DNA from: Brachionus plicatilis
Taxonomy: Eukaryota > Rotifera > Eurotatoria > Ploima > Brachionidae
Direction: 5' to 3'
DNA length: 64,000 nucleotides
Assembly (NCBI GenBank): GCA_010279815.1
Contig: QEOQ01000707.1
Location: forward strand, 696,581 to 760,580
The notes beneath the pieces were generated by a model, which worked only from the letters and a program-made list of their open reading frames with translations, had not been told where the DNA came from and did no database searches. Made by a program: the position numbers and the translations under genes. This document shows, piece after piece, positions 48,500 to 59,700 of the stretch (the first letter of the stretch is position 1; each line of letters begins with the position of its first letter).

Positions 48500-50969
48500 T
48501 ATCAAAATTCTTAAATTTTTCGATATTCTCGATATCTAATTTAGAAAATATAAAAATTTTATAAAGAGAATTTTCATTTTTAGAAAACATAAAAAAACAT
48601 TAAAATTTTTTAAAATATATCTTTTGTAATGAAGAATAACTTATTTATAAAAATTTTTTAAGAAATAATAACAAAAATAGGAAGATTAATTAATTAGATT
48701 ATCAGATCTTGATATTATCTTAAGGTTCGATACTAGACACTGCTAAAATTGGAAAAGTATTTTTTTTTAAAGAAAAACTGAATGCATTGATAAGTATTTA
48801 ATTAAACTTATCTAATAAAATTAATTTTTTAAAACTTGTAAAAAATTATTTATAGCATAAAAAATTACATTATATTTTGTAAAATCAAAAAAGAAATTCC
48901 AACATTTTTTTTGATTTGACATTTTCAAATTAAAATTTAATGATAAAAATTTTAAAAAAAAATCTGCTTGCATGATTTTTAATTTGATTCAGAGAAAAAA
49001 ATTTAAGTTTTTTTTTAAACTTTTTCTATTTGTTGCAAAAAAAAATCTGATGAAAAAATTTAATTTTGAAGGAAAAATTGATCGAAAATTTCAAATTAAG
49101 AATTTTTAAATTTTAAATTGAAAAAAAATTGCACTGTTTTCTATATTGCCTTACAAAATTCTATAGATCTTTATTCTTTGAAAGTTATTAGATTTATTTA
49201 TAAAGTTTTTTTTCCAAAATGTTACGATTATGATTTGCTTATTCAATTCATTTAATTACTAAAAACAAAAATTTCGAACTTGTTTCTTTATTCATTTTTT
49301 TTAGTTAAAATTATAAGTTTAGCTGTTAGTTAAAGAAATATTGATAGATGAGTGCTGGCTAATTTTAAGGAACTTTTGATTCTTTTAATAATCTTCAACA
49401 TCAGTCTTGTGGTAACTTTTGCTATAATATTTTTGAGCAAATTTTAAAAAAATCTTTTTTTTTATTTCGATTTCCACGTTAAATTTCCAAATAAATCAAA
49501 ATTCTGTTTTAATTTAGACGAAATATTTGAAATTTAGCCATTTTATAAATTCAATAGTCTTTATTTTAAGAAATCAAACAATCTTTTTAAAATTGATTAT
49601 AAAATTAAATTGTTTTGGTATTTAAAATTAAATTTTGTTTTAATATTTTTTTACTTCAGTGTTAAAAGGATATGGGGCAATTTGGCTCAAAATTTAGTCA
49701 TTCTTATGACCCAAATTTTTTTTGTCATATTCTTATAAAACTCGATGCGCAGATTCAGAATATATATAACTTTTCAAATTTAGCATGTTCTTTTCATGAT
49801 TTATTGTAGTTGAAAGTTGTACGTGCTTTTGGGGTCTTTTTTTCTTATTTTTACAATAAAGTTTGTATAGAATTTTTTTTTCTTTTTAATAATAACCTTT
49901 CTGGTCCAAAATTGAACAAGGAATCCGAAAATCTCATTGATTTTTTGCTAACATTATTATTTCAACCCAAAAATCTAAAAAAACGAAAAAAAGAGAATTT
50001 TGCCTTTCAGGTCATAGGGTGCAATACCGCACCGAGTCAAAATTTTTTTCAGAAATTTCATTTTGGATAATTCTCTATGCAGAACAACATATTTGAAAAG
50101 CTAAGGCTGCTCGTCATGCTTTCTTGCCTTTTTATTATACTCTAAATTAACCTTACATACTTTTAAGTGTACTCAGTCAAACTGGTTTATGCATTCAACG
50201 TACACGAATTTTGACTCAAAATTCGTAATCTTTGGATGATCAAACCCATAGAGAACTGGTTTTCATCAGACTGCTTATATGTAGCTTCGGAGACTTAGTC
50301 AACTTAAAAGTATCAATCAATGTTTTATGCAATTTTCTATTTTTTATTCATCATGGCATATATTCCCAATTAGAATCGATTCGAAATTATTTTGATTGCA
50401 TCTCATTCACATTAAAGTCGGTCCAATTTTGGGATCCAAATATGACAAAGAAACGGTCAGAAAATATTAATCTTTTGAATAAAAATTAAAAGCATAATAT
50501 AATTTTGCTAAAATTTTATTTAAGATAAAACTTAAGCTGTTAGATAATTTTTTTCTTTGATCAAAATATAAAAAAGAAATAGCGGAATTTTTTAAGAAAA
50601 TCCTGATTTTTTGTCGTATGATTTTAGCAACAAACTGGTTTCTGAAAATTTATTTGAAAAAAAAAAACTTCCTCTTCTACTTTATGTTATGGCTCATTTA
50701 AACAAATAAAATTTAACTAAAAATAATACTTATGTTTTCAGCATTAAACATTTAAAGCAATAAAATATATTTTATTATTTATTTTAAAATTAAAAAACCC
50801 TTAAATTTATGGATTCGTCGGTCTGACTAACATGAACAAGATTCTCATAAAATTAAATGAAATACACCTTTGATAAATATTTCTATTTAAATTTTATTTA
50901 AAAAGCTCAGTTTTTTTTAATTTTAAATTCATTTTTATTCTTAAAAATATCCAACTATACAAACTTAAA
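48500..50969. other. Intergenic, upstream of the SLC1 gene
   Basis: Mostly A+T-rich. The 49660-50490 part is less biased and contains short open stretches on the plus strand (49810-50070, 50232-50489). On the minus strand there is a stop-interrupted run (RFFVIFGSQNWTDFNVNEMQ). None matches a family I know; it may be a dead gene. Confidence 0.3.
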
Positions 50970-52809
50970 ATGCCGTGTAAAATAAAATTGAAAAATGTTA
51001 AGAAACATTTTAAAAGTAATCTTCTTCTCATACTTACTGTGGTAGCAGTTCTATTAGGGGTTGGTTTTGGTATTCTTATCAAAGATAGGACCCACTTGAG
51101 CCAGATCGAAAAAGACTATTTTGCCTTTCCGGGCGAAATATTTCTAAGGATTTTGAAATTTCTAATTTTTCCACTAATCGCTTCAAGTCTTCTGAGCAGC
51201 ATAGATGGCATCCAAAAAAGTCAAAACGGTAATTTAAAAATTGTTATGAAAATAGGAGATAAATTTCCTATTATTCAGGTTGGGCAGCAGTTAAAGCTGT
51301 TTTATTTTATTTGCTGACCACAATCACATCAATTGTAATCGCTGTCATCATGTGTATCAGCATTAAGCCTGGCATTCGATCAAGAAACCAAAACGATACT
51401 GTTACTGTTAACAGTACAAAATCTGAAATTGATCAAAAATACATCATTGTTAATACAATATTTGATTTGATTAGGTAAAAAAATGAGAAAAAAATAGCAA
51501 AATTAGAAATTGTATTATCCTATATTAAAATTAAGAAATCTATTTCCGGATAATATGATTCAAGTGGGTTTACAGCTTTATCAGTCGAATGTGAATGCGA
51601 CTTCAAACAATGGTAATTTAGCCAAAAATTTTTTTAATTAAAATTTTAAATAAAATTCTTTGAAGAATATTTTTTGGTTGCAGGATCCAGATCAGGCCTG
51701 AATATAATCGGACTTGCTTTTTATACATCAATATTTGGTATTGTTGTATCTAAAATGGAAAACAAAGGAGACATTTTAATCAAGTTATCCGATATTGTTT
51801 ACGAATCATGTATCAACATTATTACCATTGTTATGTGGTAAAATCTTAAATTTTTTTATTGTCTCATTTTTCATTTTGTCCTCTTATAGGTATTCACCAG
51901 TTGCAAATTTTTTTCTAGTTTGTAATGTAGTTTTGAATATAAAAAACGTAAACGAACTATTTGTCACAATACCATTTTATATTCTTACTTTGTTCGTAAC
52001 ATTAATATCACAAGCCATAGTAGTTGGTCTTATTTATTTAATTCTAGTTAGAAAAAACATTTTTCTATATTTAAAAAATATTCTTACTGCATTAATGATG
52101 GCTTTTGCTACTTCATCAAGGTAAATTCATTTAAAAAAAGTTCCTTAATTTGTCATATTTTTACTAGTGCGGCTTCACTTCCAATCACTATTAAATGCGT
52201 GGAGCAGAAGAACAAAATCACGAAAGCAATAGCTAGATTTATGCTCACAGTTGGAACGTCTATTAATGTTGATGGTACTACCATGTACACTTTGGTGGCA
52301 GCTCTGTTCATAGCTCAATTTAATCAAATTGATTTGAGTTCAGTGGACATTTTTGTCGTAAGTGTCACCGCTGCTTTTGCTTCAATTGGCTCTGCCGGAA
52401 TACCAGCTGGTGCAACATTGGCTCTCTTGGCTAGCCTTAGTGCTTTGAATATTCCAGAAAAAGAAATAACAATATTTTTGTCCCTAGATTGGTTAATGTA
52501 ATTCTTTAAGCCTAAAATTTGGCATTTGAAAATTATTTTTACACCGCCTATTTTTGAAATTATTTTTATTTGTTAATTTGAAAAAATTTATTTTTTTCTA
52601 AAAGGGATAGATTTTTCACCGTTCATAATGTTTGGGGAGCAAGTATTGGTACTGCAGTGGTGGATCATTATAGTAAAAGAAAGACAAATAGTGAAAAAAA
52701 TGTTCAAGATAAATCAATTGCCAGTGAGCTCGAACAGTCTCAGATTTCAAACGAAGTATCCATTGAATCTATTCCATCAATCGAAGACACTATTTTTACA
52801 AAAATATGA
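50970..52809 (+). CDS. SLC1-family transporter, divergent EAAT/ASCT-like
   Basis: Plasma-membrane sodium-coupled dicarboxylate/amino-acid transporter family. Exons: 50970-51228, 51279-51474, 51536-51612, 51684-51837, 51890-52120, 52168-52497, 52605-52809, giving 483 aa. TM1-2 are in exon 1 and TM3 starts in exon 2 (WAAVKAVLFYLLTT). An extracellular loop with N-glycosylation sites follows, then TM4-6. The HP1 serine motif is FATSSSAASLP, TM7 carries NVDGT, and HP2 reads ASIGSAGIPAGATLAL, closer to the ASCT IPAG than the EAAT IPQAG. In TM8 (DRFFTVHNVWGA) the GltPh Arg397 equivalent is Phe420 and the Asp405 equivalent is Ala428; Asp394 and Asn401 equivalents are kept. NMDGT is NVDGT (Val340). 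Probably not a glutamate transporter; a neutral or other substrate with altered sodium site is inferred. Poly(A) AATAAA lies only 12 nt past the stop. Confidence 0.93.
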
Positions 52810-52820
52810 ATTTTTATCAA

Positions 52821-52826
52821 AATAAA
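52821..52826 (+). promoter_or_regulatory. Poly(A) signal of the SLC1 gene
   Basis: AATAAA very close to the stop codon at 52807-52809, implying a very short 3' UTR unless a later signal is used. Confidence 0.45.
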
Positions 52827-53334
52827 AGATTGATTTAAAATTAGTTTACTTTTAAAATTGTATTTATAGATTTGAATTTAATTTTATTTACCGAAAAAAT
52901 TAGCAAACTACTTCATGATGCTTTTAAAAAAATTGATTAAAAATAATTTTTGCTAAGATTTCTATAAATAGAGATATTAATGGTTCTTGGTCCATTTATT
53001 AAATTTTCTTTAAACTTCTTATTAAATTCTATAAGATTTATTTTTATTCATGAAAGATAGCAAAAAACGCTTTTTAAGAACTAAAAAATATTTGGAAATA
53101 TGTTTTTTTTTAAATTATTATTATTATTTTGTTCTTTTCTTTTGAAATTCACAATGACTATAATAATCAAATGAAGATAAATAAGTTAATATCATTTATT
53201 TTTTCAAATTGTATGTTTTATTGTATGATTCCTTGAAAAAGATTCAACTTTGGGCTTTTAGAAAAAAATTAATTCAGCTTTATAATTTTTTTTTGTTTTT
53301 TTATATTCAAAATTTCACAATTGTTTAAATATGG

Positions 53335-53520
53335 GTTTTGTGAAGTTCAGTACAAAAAAACAGAAAAAATTTATAAAAAAATTGAATAACTTTTTTGCTA
53401 AAAAATTAAAATCAGTTCGGTAAATGTAACATGTTGCAACATTCAAAGTTGCATCAACAGTCAAAGTCTGCAAATTTTCTTTTTATCATTTTGCATTGAA
53501 TTTCACCAAACCTTAAATTG
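53335..53520. mobile_element. Decayed GTGAAGTT-type MITE
   Basis: Left end GGGTTTTGTGAAGTTCA and right end TGAATTTCACCAAACC are inverted relatives. The interior has TTGAATAACTTTTTTGCTAA and GTTGCAACATTCAAAGTTGC, motifs shared with 44973-45420 and 58162-58516. No clear target duplication. Confidence 0.45.
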
Positions 53521-53936
53521 GCTTACTAATTTTATTGTTTCCCAAAAATATATACTATTAAACAAAAATCATTTATGTTTTTTAAAAAAATATTTGTTAA
53601 TTTAGTTCAATTTATCAGTTTAATATATCTATTATATCTGTTAGTGTAAAATTGTTCTTTTTTAATTCTAATTTATATTCTATTCGTACCGACCTTTTGT
53701 CTTGGGTTTCCTACCACACTTCTTTTTGAAAACATTATTTTTAAACCTAAAACCGATTTGGACCAGTTAAGTATTTAATGCAGACAGGTAAGAATTGAAG
53801 ATAAATATAAAAAGTATACATAAAAAATAAAATGTGAATCAACTAACTATAAACATAGTTTTATATTTTTAAAATGTCATCAAACAAATAATTTTTTTTA
53901 AATAAATGTTAATAAAAGGCGAATATTCTTTACATA

Positions 53937-54346
53937 CCGCTATTTTTATAAAAATTCCGCTATTTTAATAAAAATTCCGCTATTTTAATAAAAATACCGC
54001 TAATTTAATAAGCTTACCTCTAATTTAATAAAAACTCATCTAAAAAAATAAAAACACGTCTAAATTAATAACACCTCCCTCTAAATTAATAACAATTACC
54101 TCTAAATTAATTAAAAATTTATCAATGGCTAAAAGAAGATATTTTTTTTGTTCTAGATGCAACTCAAAAAATAAATAAATTTTATTTCTTTTATTATGTT
54201 AAATATTTTTATAATAAAAGATGTAGTTTTTATTAAATTAGATATTTTTTTATTATAAAAGATGTAGTTTATATTAAATTCGACGTGTTTTTATTATTTT
54301 AGATGAGTTTGTATTTATTTAGATGAGCTTTTATTAAATTAGCGGG
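53937..54346. mobile_element. Foldback element with tandem-repeat arms
   Basis: Left arm 53937-54112: about nine copies of a 20-bp unit (CCGCTATTTTAATAAAAATT and derivatives that drift to CCTCTAAATTAATAACAATT). Right arm about 54195-54346: the same unit in inverse orientation, ending AAATTAGCGG. The unit decays from the tips inward. About 80 bp of unrelated sequence lies between. The layout is like FB/foldback transposons; no coding capacity. Confidence 0.6.
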
Positions 54347-55041
54347 AGGAAAACTATGGGCCTTAATAAAACATTAACTTTTTAAAGTCAAGTAATAAAA
54401 ATAAGTCAACTATGAAAAAATATTTATGTTCGACTTCAGAATTAATTTTGGTCAAATAAATCCATTTTTGGTTTATGTTATTTATTTTCTTTTCTGAAAT
54501 AATGATAATTAAATTTATGTTTTAATCAACTTTTTTAAATATTCAAAATTAAGAATTTTTTTTATGGTGTTCTTTTTTAGATTCACATTTTATTTGTTTT
54601 CTTAATCTCCCTCCACTGCAGACTGCTACAATGTTTTCGAAAAATTTTCCAAATTTTTAAATGTGGCAGGTGCTTAATTGCCATTTGGCTTTATTTATCT
54701 TTACCCTCTCTATATCTATTGAGAACGTTAAATTGATCAAAATTAAATTTAAGATTCTTTATAACTTTCGAATTCAATCATTTTACAAATGCTTAAAAGA
54801 TCATAAGTTACTTTTGATATTAAGAATATTTTCAATATTGAAAAATTTCCGTATGATTTACTTAGGGAAATTTTATTCTTGTAAATATTTTTTAGAGATA
54901 GAATAAAACGCTTTAGTTAGAAAAGGAAATTATCCCCATACATTTTTCATATACTTTAAATAAAGCCTAAGATGTTTACACAATTTGAGGATATGCAGTG
55001 CTTAACGTTCTAAAAAAATATGTGTTTCTAGCGTAAATAAC
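54347..55041. other. Intergenic
   Basis: A+T-rich. A short open stretch at 54661-54906 has no family resemblance and is regarded as chance. Confidence 0.4.
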
Positions 55042-55043
55042 TA

Positions 55044-55481
55044 CAGTGGTGTTCCGGATTTAGTAATTTACGATAAAAAATAGTAAATTTACCAAATTTT
55101 ACGTAAAATACTGTAAATTTACGTAAATTTACAAAAGTAAAAAAACGTAAATTTATCAGATTGTATGTAAAATTTGGTAAATTTCGAACATTTTACGTAA
55201 ATTAATGTAAAAAAAAAATGTCCAAAAAATTGAAATGAAATTGAACGCCAAAAGTGCAATTTCATTTCAGTGTCATTTCATTTCATTCGAATTGTCAAAT
55301 TATATAAATTTTTTGGACATTTTTTTTTACATTAATTTACCAAATTTTACATAAAATCTGATAAATTTACGTTTTTTTAATTTTGTAAATTTACGTAAAT
55401 TTACAGTATTTTACGTAAAATTTGGTAAATTTACCATTTTTTATCGTAAATTATAGTAAATTACTAAATCCGGAACACCGG
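55044..55481. mobile_element. Complete CAGTGGTGTTCC MITE, Tc1/mariner-like
   Basis: 438-bp palindrome flanked by TA at 55042-55043 and 55482-55483. Left end CAGTGGTGTTCCGGATTTAG; right end is the inverse but 2 bp shorter at the tip. The arms consist of TTTACGTAAA/AATTTACC motifs and the centre of a GAAATGAAATTG inverted pair. The remnant at 26270-26483 shares the tip and the motif. Confidence 0.8.
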
Positions 55482-55483
55482 TA

Positions 55484-56740
55484 AGTTAGTTTTTCAAAAT
55501 GTTTTATTCCTATTGATGGTAAAATTTCTGCTTAAATCACATAAATTTGAGAAAAGTAAGAATTCATTTTTAAACAAGCACTCTCATGGATCACTATATG
55601 AGGAAGTAAAATAACACGAGCTAAAAAATAATTTTTCTTTCCTTTTTATCATATTTTAAAAAAATATTTACGTAAAATACTTTTAACAAAAAAACACGAA
55701 TTTTAATTGAATCATTTAATTGATATCTTAAATTTTTGATTTAAAAATTAAAACAAACCAAAAATCATTGAAAAAAGCTTTTAAAAAGTTCTAAAACTAT
55801 TAAAACTATTATTTCTGAATATTTTTTCAATTTCATTTTATATGGAATCCAAATTTTGTTAATTTTTTTGGAACTAAATTAAAAATTAAAAAAATTGTTT
55901 GATCCAAAAAATTCTAATTTAACTGAAGACCAACAAAACAGATTATTAATGACAAAAAATCTAAATTTGTTCCTTTTTTTATTACCCTTCAAATTTACCT
56001 AAATAGAATGACTGATTTTCGGTGATAGAGGCTTTAAAAATACTCAAAATCAACTTCTAGATCAAGATCTTCTTTTAAAGAAAAAGACATTCAAAAAATA
56101 CTTTTGAAAGTATGTTTTACTATTTCATATGAAAAAAAAATTTGTATTTGTTGTTAAATTTAAAATTGAAATAAATTTATTGAAAAAATTGTAAAATTGT
56201 TGCTTAAGAACTCTTGTATTTAACCTTCGTATCAACGAGCTTTCGAGAATTCATAAACTACAAAATCTCGTTTTACGAAGGTAATTACAAAGAAACTTTT
56301 ATTTTCCAAATTTTTTATTCTTTATTTTATTTTTTCGTCTCTTTTTATATTGAAAATTTTCCCAAAATCTAATTAATTAGACATTTAAAAAATAACTTTT
56401 AATTCATTGAAATTTAAATCTGTTTCGAATCATTTAAATTAAATTCAATAAAAGAATTAATAAAGGTGAATTTTAGCTTCGTATTTCAAATTAGTGACAA
56501 TTAAATCAAGTTGTTCACGGTAAACGGCAAATATTTCGAACTTGTTTCAGGAAACTAAACTTTTTTAAAGGTTGGTTTACACAATTATTTTTTCAGTTAA
56601 CAATTAAGTCTAAAATCTATAAAAATTTGATTCCATTGGTATTAATAAAACTAAAATTATTTTTAATTGAACTTTAATTAAAATTTTTTCAATATTAAAA
56701 TTAAATCTTTACAAAAAAAAAGAAAAAATTTCAACAAAAT
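55484..56740. other. Intergenic between SLC1 and helicase genes
   Basis: A+T-rich; no gene recognised. The helicase poly(A) signal on the minus strand (AATAAA) lies at 56741-56746. Confidence 0.45.
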
Positions 56741-56786
56741 TTTATTTAACAAAAAAAAATTTCGGTTAGATTACAAAAATTCCGGT

Positions 56787-59700
56787 CTATAATTTATCAA
56801 GATTGTTATCAAGGGATTTCATATAATTTCTTACTCCGAAATTTTCCCTTTGCCTCCAATCTCCGTATCTCTTGGTGTATTTTCCTTTCATATGAAAATC
56901 TTCCTCACTTCTGGAGGACATGTGTTCATTATTCTTTTGAGCCAGCCAGTCGGGGAGTTCTAAAGCTTTAAAAGAGATAAGTCTATTGATCTAAATTAAA
57001 AATTTTTTAGTTTAAAATTTAAGATTCAGAAATTAAAAATACCATCCTGCTAAAATTTGGTTTTGTTCCATCATCGATTAGTACTGATCGGCCGACTCGG
57101 CCGGCTCTTCCAGTCCGCCCCGATCTGTGTATATAAAAGTCAATGCCATTTGCTGGAGCTCCAGCTTGAATTACCAAGTCTACCTCAGGAATATCAATAC
57201 CTCTTGCAGCTACGTCAGTTGCCTTTAAATTTTTTTATTTTAAAAAATTTTTTAGATTGTTTTAAAATAAATTACCACTATGATGTCAAGTGAACCTTTT
57301 CTAAATTTTTCTAGAATAATTTCGCGTTTTCTTTGTGATAAATCAGAGTGTAAATCGCTAGTCTTGAATCCATTCCGAGCAAGAAAAAAATTCAAACGAA
57401 TTGCGTCTCCTGAAAAAAGTAAATAAATAAAAAAATAATTTTTTTTTTTTATTTTTACTTTTCATATTTGAGAATATGATGCATCTTTCTGACTTAAAAT
57501 GGTTTAAACAATGTAGAATGATTTGGTCGTAGAGCGAATTATGAGTTTTGACTGATAAATGTTCTATGTTTGCTGGTAATTTTTGTTTTTGACCTTCTGT
57601 TAAATCCACTGTTACTGGATTTGTCATATATTTGGCAATAAGGCCTTGAACGCTCTTATTTATTGTTGCACTGAACATCAGCATCTGTTTTTTGCTTGTC
57701 ATTTCAATTACATCATGAATTTGTTCCTTTAAAATAAAATCAAGATTATTGCAGAATTTAATTTTTTTTTAATTTCAAACTTTAGGGAATATTTGATTCT
57801 AATCCGATAATTTTTTGTATTACTTAATTTAAGAAATAAATATTTGCTATCTTTTGAAAATTATTTAGAGAAAAATTTCCTTTTTTTTTAAATCATTAGT
57901 AGTGATTAGTATTCAAAGGTATTTTAGGACCTATTTTTAAAAATTATGAATGCTAAAAACTTAAATTAGAATTTTTAAAACTCATATTTTATGTGCTAAT
58001 TTAAAACTCAAGTTATAATATTTTATGTATTTTTTATTACAAATTTTTTCTTTCTTCTCCTGTTTAGAATTGAAATTTAAGGAAAATACCTGTAATTTTT
58101 AAAATCTGACCAAATAAATATTTTAAAAAAGATTTAATTTAAACCAAATGTTTTTGATTGTGGGGCTGTGAAGTTCATTTCAATTCGATCGTTTCAATTC
58201 AGAAAAATTTAAATAACTTTCTTACTATAAGTAATAATTTAGTTATGTAAAATGCTTAATGTTTAAGCAACTTTGCTTAATCTGAAAATATATGTCTGCA
58301 AAAACTCTGCAAAGTAAGTGCACAATTGATTTGAATACTTTTTAATGGCGTGCAAAATGCATAAAATTGCAGAGTATTTTGCAGACTTATTTTACTGAAT
58401 TTAGCAAATTTACTTATAATTGAACATTTTTAGAACTAAATTATCTCTTTTAGTAAAAAAGTTATTCAAGTTTTTCTGACTTGAAATGATCGAATTGAAA
58501 CCAACTTCACAACCACTTTGATTGTTTTTATTTGAACCCTAAGGTCGACCGAAGTTGTTTTTAAGACCAGGTTACAATGGTTTCAATTTTTAATCACAAT
58601 TAACTGGTAGTTAACCAAACAATCAATAAACAAAGAAAAAAAAGCTTAAAGATCCACAAATGATACAAAAAATCGACGCTTTTTTGATTTTCTTTCCATC
58701 TACAAAGTGATACTTTTTAAATTTGTTATATAAAAACAAAAAAAAAACTTTTTTCTAAAAAGAATAATTACTTTTTTGCTATAAATATCTTAATTTTTTT
58801 TCAAAATTGAAATTAATTTTATAAAACAAATGCTTACTGTGACAGTTAAAAAGAAATCAACTTCTGCTATAAAACAGAACGAATGAATTTTTTAAATAAG
58901 AAACGACCTTAATACTAATAAAATAATTTTAAGATAAAAAAGAAAATTTGTTGATGAAAAATCAGAGTTTCTTAAAAGTCACAAGTCTTAAGTCAAGTCC
59001 AGGTTAATTTTTTTTTAAAGTTTAAATTTTGTATCTTAGAATAAAACTTCATATTACAGTACAAATTAAAACTAACTTGTACGCAATTTTTTCTTAGATT
59101 CTTCCTCAACTCTTCTTCGACTATTCTTCAACTATTTCAGTGGGGAAAGGAAAAGTCAAAGAAGAGTCGAGGAAAAGAAATGTACAAGTTAGTTTTAAAT
59201 TGTACTGTAAGAACCTTACATTAGTCTTGAATATGAAGGCAATTGAAGTTTGAGATCAAGATCAAAAGATCAAAATATAAATTCTAATATTTTTTTGATA
59301 ATAGATAATAAATAAATTTTTTCAAAAGAAATTACCTGACATGTCATGTCAAGTTTATTTTCTTATTTAAAATTTTAATATGTTCATTTTTGTTGAACTT
59401 TAAAAGGTTAAAATATTTTAATTGATTTTTATAAAAAATTACTTTTAAAGACAAAAAATTTACTAAATCCTAACCCTAACCCTAAAATTTAAAATTTATT
59501 TAAGTGGAAAAATAAAATTATTTCAGCTTGAATGAATGGAAAATAAAAGTTATAATTTTGAATTTGTGAATTAACTTAACCTGAATTATTTAAATTATTT
59601 ATTGTTTTTGTTAAATAAATAAGAGGCCAATCATTTTGATGTTAATTTGATAATGAACCATTATTAGACATAGCTTGTCTAGTAATGTTTAGTATTTATT

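Noticed and set aside
49810..50489. Two plus-strand open frames of about 85 aa
   Set aside because: No domain, no splice partner in phase, and a stop-interrupted protein-like run on the other strand; left as unassigned.
59467..59482. CCTAACCCTAACCC, telomere-like
   Set aside because: Just over two units in an intron; chance is likely and it gives no evidence for a chromosome end.
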